Assembly (NCBI GenBank): GCA_030613165.1
Contig: JAUWMN010000034.1
Span: forward strand, 1 to 9,809
Reading direction: 5' to 3'
DNA length: 9,809 nucleotides
Source of the DNA: Desulfobacterales bacterium
GTDB lineage: Bacteria > Desulfobacterota > Desulfobacteria > Desulfobacterales > C00003106
Shown: one piece after another, positions 6,057 through 9,809 of the stretch
Position numbering within the stretch: position 1 is the stretch's first letter
How the letters are laid out: each line of letters opens with the position of its first letter
Notes under the pieces: generated by a model
Databases searched by the model: none
Told to the model about the DNA's origin: nothing
Seen by the model: only the letters and a program-made list of their open reading frames with translations
Made by a program: the position numbers and the translations under genes

Positions 6057-8348
6057 ATGAACATCAAGCCTAAATTAAGCCTATTACTGGGCTCATTGCT
6101 CTCGCTTATGGTAGTAAGCGCCATAGCAGGAATTGTAAGCACGGCCGTGATGATTAGGAATGCGCACAATATCACGGAGATCGAGCTATGGATGAATGCT
6201 GTTCAGGATGTGAGAGTGGCGACGCAACGATTGTTGATGCCTGCTCATGACTACCTTATACATGGACATCTGCACGAAAAAACGGCCTTTAGCCCCCTTT
6301 TTGAAACAACCAACTCCAAGGTAACCAAACTCTTTGCGTATGCAAAGAGCCATGAAGACAGAATTGGCTATCTGTCGGATCTGAAGAGGCTTTCGGACGT
6401 TGTCGCACCGAGTATTGAGAAGATAGCGACAATAAGCCGTGAGATTCTGGAACTTCCACCCCCCGAGCGTAGTGATATAGGCGGGTCGTTGATGGAGGAG
6501 ATGGACTTGGTAGCTGACAGGCTGACGGACTTTCTTGACAGGGAGGTGTCCAATGCTCGTAGGCACTTATCCGAGTCGTTGATCAAAGCCCGTGAGGCTG
6601 AGAAGACTACCCGCACTGTGCTTATTCTTGCCGTGCTGTTATTTGTAGGCACTGGTGCGGCGGGAGGCGTCTTTGTCGTAAAATCTATAATCGACCCTAT
6701 TAAAGAACTCTCTGAAGGAACAAGAAAAATCGCCGCCGGTGATTGGTCACACCGGGTTAAGATTGATTCACGAGATGAAATGAGCCAATTGGCAGACGCT
6801 TTTAACATAATGACATCCGAATTGGAATCAACGACCGTATCCCGCAAGTTCCACGAGGGGATTGTCAATAATATCAGCGAAGCTCTTATGGTAATAGATC
6901 CTCGACAATTAAAGATTATAGGCGGGAATAAGACATTTTTTGATGAATACGGCCCACCCGAAAAGACTATCGGAAAGGCCTGTTATGAGATAACTCATAA
7001 TTCTCCGTCTCCTTGTAAGGCCCCGGAGCATCCGTGCCCGCTTAATCAATCCCTGGAGACAGGACTCCCTTCGGAAGGAGAGCACATCCATTTTGATCGG
7101 TCGGGAAACAGAAGATATATTCAAGTCTCTACATATCCCATGAAAGACGAGAAGGGCGAGGTATATCAAATAATCCATCTCGAAAGAGACATCACCGACA
7201 ATGTCAAAATGGAACAGCGACTTCGACAGGCCCATAAGATGGAGGCTGTGGGGATTCTGGCGGGTGGTGTTGCCCATGCTTTTAACAACCTCCTTATGGG
7301 TATTCAGGGCAATGCTTCTCTGGCGCTTTTGGACATTGATTCCACGCATCCACATTATGAAAGGCTCACGACCATTGAAAAACTGGTTAAAAGAGGAGCC
7401 GGGCTGACCGGCCAGCTTCTTGGATATGCCAGAAAGGGCAAGTACCAGGTTGAGACAATTAATCTGAACCAAGTAGTGGAAGAGACCTCTAATACATTTG
7501 GCAGGACCAAAAAGGAGATCAAGATTCATTGCGAACTTGACGCGGATCTATCTGCAATAGATGCGGACCAGGGACAGATTGAGCAGGTTCTGTTTGATCT
7601 ATATATAAACGCAGCAGAGGCTATGCCGAATGGTGGAACCATCATATTGAAAACCACAAATATCACTTACGATAATATAAAGGGTACAGAGTTTAAGCCG
7701 AAACAGGGCAGCTATGTCCTGATAACGGTCAGCGACACAGGGCCCGGCATGGATAAAAAGACCGTGGAGCGTATCTTTGACCCGTTTTTTACAACTAAGG
7801 GAATGGTAACGGGGGGCGGGCTTGGCCTGGCTTCGGCCTACGGTATTATAAAGGGGCATGGCGGCTATATTGATGTTGATTCCGTGCAAGGTGTTGGCGC
7901 CACCTTCAAGATTTATCTCCCTGTATCGACACAGAAGATAGTCAAAGATATCGAACGCACCGATCAAGTTATCCAAAAGACCGGCACTATCCTGTTAGTG
8001 GATGATGAAGAGATAATTCTTGAGGTAGGCCAAGGGTTATTGGAAGCAATCGGGTACAAGGCGCTCACTGCCGGAGATGGGAAAGAGGCCGTAGAGATTT
8101 ATAAGGAAAACAGGGGAAAGATTGATGTAGTCATTCTGGACATGGTTATGCCGGAAATGGGTGGGGGAGAGGTCTATGACCGGATGAGGGAGATTAATTC
8201 GGATATAAAGGTTATACTTTCGAGTGGCTACAGTATTGATGGTGAGGCTTCCGACATATTAGAACGGGGCTGTAATGCCTTTATTCAAAAACCCTTCCAA
8301 ATGAAAGAGTTGTCGGAATGCATAAATAAGGTCCTGAATAACAAATAG
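6057..8348 (+). CDS. Hybrid sensor histidine kinase (TM-sensor-TM-HAMP-PAS-HisKA-HATPase-REC)
   Basis: This is a 763-aa inner-membrane protein. TM1 is at about residues 9-33 and TM2 at 186-208, flanking a mostly helical external sensor of about 150 residues. A HAMP linker (209-262) is followed by a PAS domain (about 265-380) with a Cys/His cluster: C309, H314, C320, H325, C327. The dimerisation helix has GGVAHAFNNLL with phospho-acceptor His407; the next residue is Ala408 where Asp/Glu is usual. The ATPase domain has N-box N518, DTGPGM (560-565), FDPFFTTK (574-581) and GGGLGL (586-591). The receiver (643-755) has D649/D650, phospho-acceptor D695, S722/S723 and K745. The family autophosphorylates and passes phosphate to its receiver; an Hpt protein and final regulator must be elsewhere, since none is adjacent. 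The leader has its own promoter and a hairpin. GGA about 8 nt before the ATG is a modest Shine-Dalgarno. The ligand is unknown. Confidence 0.95.
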   Translation: MNIKPKLSLLLGSLLSLMVVSAIAGIVSTAVMIRNAHNITEIELWMNAVQDVRVATQRLLMPAHDYLIHGHLHEKTAFSPLFETTNSKVTKLFAYAKSHEDRIGYLSDLKRLSDVVAPSIEKIATISREILELPPPERSDIGGSLMEEMDLVADRLTDFLDREVSNARRHLSESLIKAREAEKTTRTVLILAVLLFVGTGAAGGVFVVKSIIDPIKELSEGTRKIAAGDWSHRVKIDSRDEMSQLADAFNIMTSELESTTVSRKFHEGIVNNISEALMVIDPRQLKIIGGNKTFFDEYGPPEKTIGKACYEITHNSPSPCKAPEHPCPLNQSLETGLPSEGEHIHFDRSGNRRYIQVSTYPMKDEKGEVYQIIHLERDITDNVKMEQRLRQAHKMEAVGILAGGVAHAFNNLLMGIQGNASLALLDIDSTHPHYERLTTIEKLVKRGAGLTGQLLGYARKGKYQVETINLNQVVEETSNTFGRTKKEIKIHCELDADLSAIDADQGQIEQVLFDLYINAAEAMPNGGTIILKTTNITYDNIKGTEFKPKQGSYVLITVSDTGPGMDKKTVERIFDPFFTTKGMVTGGGLGLASAYGIIKGHGGYIDVDSVQGVGATFKIYLPVSTQKIVKDIERTDQVIQKTGTILLVDDEEIILEVGQGLLEAIGYKALTAGDGKEAVEIYKENRGKIDVVILDMVMPEMGGGEVYDRMREINSDIKVILSSGYSIDGEASDILERGCNAFIQKPFQMKELSECINKVLNNK

Positions 8349-8351
8349 CCT

Positions 8352-8376
8352 TATTTTTTAGACGCTCTAAAAAATA
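8352..8376. other. AT-rich perfect hairpin after the histidine kinase
   Basis: Arms 8352-8362 and 8366-8376 are perfect 11-bp reverse complements with a 3-nt CGC loop. The stem is almost all A-T and no U-tract follows on the plus strand, so it is at best a weak terminator for the kinase transcript. It directly abuts the -35 box of the tRNA promoter. Confidence 0.45.
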
Positions 8377-8405
8377 TTGACACCATTTTGACGGTTTGTT
8401 ATAGA
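8377..8405 (+). promoter_or_regulatory. Sigma70-type promoter for tRNA-Ala
   Basis: A perfect TTGACA (8377-8382), a 17-nt spacer and TATAGA (8400-8405; 4 of 6 matches) point toward the tRNA. The predicted start near 8412 lies about 90 nt before the tRNA, which is long for a single tRNA; the 78-bp inverted-repeat unit accounts for most of the distance. Confidence 0.6.
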
Positions 8406-8410
8406 TTTTT

Positions 8411-8488
8411 CGTAACTACTCAGGTTTTTTAGGTTCACGGTTCACGGTTCACGGTTAAACTTATGAACTTTGAACCTGAGCAGTTACG
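8411..8488. mobile_element. 78-bp MITE-like inverted-repeat unit upstream of tRNA-Ala
   Basis: Terminal arms at 8411-8426 and 8473-8488 are reverse complements at 15 of 16 positions. Both sides are flanked by ATTTTT (8405-8410 and 8489-8494), a possible 6-bp target duplication, although the surroundings are T-rich. The interior holds a GGTTCAC tandem repeat. There is no coding capacity, so it would depend on a transposase elsewhere. It may instead be a REP-type palindrome or, together with the following T8, a terminator-like structure. Confidence 0.5.
8432..8456 (+). repeat. GGTTCAC heptamer tandem repeat (about 3.6 copies)
   Basis: Three perfect head-to-tail copies (8432-8438, 8439-8445, 8446-8452) are followed by a partial GGTT. 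Two short TGAAC motifs of opposite polarity follow at 8464-8468 and 8471-8475, so the heptamers can fold back on them. It lies in the loop of the inverted-repeat unit. Confidence 0.9.
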
Positions 8489-8502
8489 ATTTTTTTTGAT
8501 AT

Positions 8503-8578
8503 GGGGCTGTAGCTCAGCTGGGAGAGCGCATGACTGGCAGTCATGAGGTCAGGGGTTCGATCCCCCTCAGCTCCACCA
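8503..8578 (+). tRNA. tRNA-Ala (anticodon GGC)
   Basis: The 76-nt gene folds as a full cloverleaf. The acceptor GGGGCTG pairs with CAGCTCC and includes the G3-U70 wobble that identifies alanine tRNAs. The D arm has GCTC/GAGC, the anticodon stem is CATGA/TCATG with loop CTGGCAG giving anticodon GGC (reads GCC and GCU), the variable loop is AGGTC, and the T arm is AGGGG/CCCCT with loop TTCGATC. CCA is encoded. An integrase gene ends 4 nt after it on the other strand, so its 3' half is probably the attachment site of an integrated element. Confidence 0.98.
8552..8578. other. Probable attachment-site core at the tRNA 3' end
   Basis: Tyrosine integrases commonly recombine in the T-arm and acceptor end of a tRNA and restore the gene sequence. 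The adjacent integrase makes this the likely left junction. The exact core cannot be set without the other junction, which is outside the window. Confidence 0.4.
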
Positions 8579-8582
8579 AATA

Positions 8583-9770
8583 TTACAAGGGGTTAGCCAA
8601 GTTGGCTGCCCCTTTTTTAGTGGAATTTTCATGACTGGGTGCGTATAGGGTGCAATTGGGTGCGGTAGTAGAATCCAGTTGATCGACCTCAGATTTGTTA
8701 GATCCGGGTATCCAGTGATAATAAGTATCAATGGTAATCTTAATCGAGTGATGCCCGAGTTGCTTGCTTACATCGGCTATATTGTGACCGGCTCCTATTC
8801 TCAACGTTGCGTATGCATGCCTCAAGTCATGTAGCCTGATACGTCTCAATCCCGCTTTCTCAAGGCATTTGTAAAAGACTCGCTTCCTGAGGTTAGCCGG
8901 ATCGATCATGCCGCCAGCTTCGTTATAAAATAGCCACTCAGGCGGTTCCTTCCACCCTCGCTTTAACGTTTCCTTCTTTCGTTCTGTAAGATGCGCTTTC
9001 AGGACATCGGCCAACTGAGCGGACATGTCTACACGTCTTGTTTTGCCATTCTTAGGGGTTGTTATTGCCCCTCTGACAGAGTTACGCTTGACTTCGATAA
9101 AGCCACCGTTAAAGTCTACATCTCCGGGTTTCAGTGCGATTAGCTCACCTTCCCTCATGCCAGTACGAAGAGCACATACAAAGAGGGGATAATAGCGCGA
9201 ATAGTGTTCTTGAGCCGTTTCTTCAAACAAGGCTTTTTCTTCCCATGTGAAGGGACCTATTTCTTTCTTACTATCCTGGTTGTTAATATAACGTCCGGTT
9301 CTGGTAGCAGGGTTGACCGCTATGATTTCATCGTCAACAGCCTGTGTCAGGATACAACTCAGATAGGCTTTTATGATTCTCACACTGCTGGATGAAAGGC
9401 TGCCTTGTTGTTTCTTATAGAGAAAGTCCTTGATCTCCTTCCTTGTGAGCTTATCAAGGCGTTTGTCACCAAATACAGGCAGGATATGAACCCCAAGGAC
9501 ATTGACATAACTGTCTTGTGTTGATTGCTTGTGGTTCAACTTTGAATAGCCTTTCAAGAAGGTCTTAACATATTCCTTGAACATCGGAAGTGGCTTTTCT
9601 TCCTTAAAGGAAAATTCTCCAAGCTGTAACTTTGCCCGGATAGTGCTTGCCACTGCCTCCGCAGCCGCCTTGTCACCAATCCGCTTTGATGTTCTTCGCC
9701 CCTGATGGGAAACAAAAACCCACCACGGTTGACCTCTGCCTTTGTTTTTCTGTCTAATGGTAACACCCAT
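8583..9770 (-). CDS. int: Phage-type tyrosine integrase
   Basis: From ATG 9770 the product is 395 aa, normal for phage and island integrases. An N-terminal arm-binding-like region (about residues 1-55, with [17 protein letters not shown]) precedes a SAM-like core-binding domain (about 60-150) and the catalytic domain (about 175-355). The active-site set looks complete: R206 in TGMREGEL, a beta-hairpin Lys (K243 in GKTRR), H314 and R317 in HDLRH, H340 in LGHHS, and nucleophile Y350 in TYYHW. A tail of about 45 residues follows. GAGGGG at 9776-9781 with a 5-nt spacer supports ATG 9770 over an in-frame GTG at 9806 near the window edge. The enzyme would cut and rejoin the element at tRNA-Ala. Its stop is 4 nt from the tRNA 3' end, and the two genes converge. 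It may still be active, but this cannot be judged from sequence alone. Confidence 0.95.
   Translation of the reverse strand: MGVTIRQKNKGRGQPWWVFVSHQGRRTSKRIGDKAAAEAVASTIRAKLQLGEFSFKEEKPLPMFKEYVKTFLKGYSKLNHKQSTQDSYVNVLGVHILPVFGDKRLDKLTRKEIKDFLYKKQQGSLSSSSVRIIKAYLSCILTQAVDDEIIAVNPATRTGRYINNQDSKKEIGPFTWEEKALFEETAQEHYSRYYPLFVCALRTGMREGELIALKPGDVDFNGGFIEVKRNSVRGAITTPKNGKTRRVDMSAQLADVLKAHLTERKKETLKRGWKEPPEWLFYNEAGGMIDPANLRKRVFYKCLEKAGLRRIRLHDLRHAYATLRIGAGHNIADVSKQLGHHSIKITIDTYYHWIPGSNKSEVDQLDSTTAPNCTLYAPSHENSTKKGAANLANPL
8587..8618 (+). terminator. Rho-independent terminator of tRNA-Ala, inside the integrase 3' end
   Basis: The stem pairs AAGGGG (8587-8592) with CCCCTT (8609-8614) and AGCC (8595-8598) with GGCT (8604-8607), with a small internal loop and an AAGTT loop. 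The T6 run (8613-8618) follows on the plus strand only, so it serves the tRNA rather than the integrase. It starts 9 nt after the tRNA and lies wholly within the last codons of the integrase. Confidence 0.75.
8637..8663. repeat. Three GGGTGC repeats at about one helical turn
   Basis: GGGTGC occurs at 8637-8642, 8648-8653 and 8658-8663, spaced 11 and 10 bp start to start, about 60-85 bp inside the presumed element end. The position and phasing would suit accessory (arm-type) integrase or excisionase binding sites. The same bases also encode part of the integrase tail. Confidence 0.5.
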
Positions 9771-9775
9771 AAAAG

Positions 9776-9781
9776 CCCCTC
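9776..9781 (-). promoter_or_regulatory. Shine-Dalgarno GAGGGG of the integrase
   Basis: On the minus strand GAGGGG ends 5 nt before ATG 9770, which fixes this start in preference to the in-frame GTG at 9806 upstream. Confidence 0.65.
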
Positions 9782-9809
9782 GCTTTCTCCCTGAAGGTTT
9801 ACCCACGGG

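Larger units (their letters stand above)
8579..9809. mobile_element. Left end of a tRNA-Ala-integrated element (partial)
   Basis: An intact-looking integrase directly abuts the tRNA 3' end, the typical left boundary of a prophage, ICE or genomic island. The element would continue past the right edge, so its type and cargo are not visible. Confidence 0.6.

Noticed and set aside
6909..7529. 206-aa ORF on the minus strand
   Set aside because: Antisense to the PAS/HisKA region of the hybrid kinase, with no recognisable motif or ribosome-binding site.
8352..8376. Hairpin as terminator of the histidine kinase
   Set aside because: The stem is nearly all A-T and no U-tract follows on the plus strand, so it does not meet the usual pattern.
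8432..8456. GGTTCAC tandem repeats as a CRISPR array
   Set aside because: Units are 7 bp, directly adjacent, with no spacers and no cas genes.
9804..9806. GTG start for the integrase
   Set aside because: ATG 9770 has a strong GAGGGG at correct spacing; the extra 12 residues upstream are not typical of the family.

Overview
The window reads as chromosomal DNA from a Gram-negative bacterium of moderate GC content, most likely a member of the Desulfobacterota (the former Deltaproteobacteria). This is an inference from gene content: paired PknB-type Ser/Thr kinases, a hybrid histidine kinase whose PAS domain carries a Cys/His motif I associate with that phylum, and a small zinc-ribbon gene coupled to a PpiD-like periplasmic folding factor. 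No ribosomal RNA or other phylogenetic marker is present, so the placement is tentative.

Layout. (1) 1-511, minus: the N-terminal 170 residues of an alpha/beta-hydrolase lipase, running off the left edge. (2) 512-784: a divergent intergenic region with a large imperfect palindrome (561-631). (3) 785-3591, plus: two consecutive Ser/Thr kinases, the first soluble with a C-terminal cyclic-nucleotide-binding domain, the second membrane-anchored by its N-terminus. (4) 3618-5764, minus: a zinc-ribbon protein followed 2 nt later by a PpiD/SurA-type peptidyl-prolyl isomerase; this pair converges on the kinases. (5) 5765-6056: divergent promoters. (6) 6057-8348, plus: a hybrid sensor histidine kinase with HAMP, PAS, HisKA, HATPase and receiver domains. 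(7) 8349-8618: a promoter, a 78-bp inverted-repeat unit flanked by a short direct repeat, tRNA-Ala(GGC) and its terminator. (8) 8583-9770, minus: a tyrosine integrase whose stop codon lies 4 nt past the tRNA, marking the left end of an integrated element that continues beyond the window.

How the genes fit together. The left 8.3 kb is rich in signalling: two Ser/Thr kinases that may share a transcript and a membrane hybrid kinase without an output domain in the window. The zinc-ribbon/PpiD pair is envelope housekeeping. The most interesting structure is around the tRNA. A mobile-looking inverted-repeat unit appears to have been inserted between the tRNA promoter and the tRNA. The tRNA terminator is embedded in the last codons of the integrase. 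Three GGGTGC repeats at about one-helical-turn spacing lie just inside the element, where accessory integrase-binding sites would be expected. I found no clear candidate for an entirely new multi-gene system; the cargo of the integrated element is outside the window.
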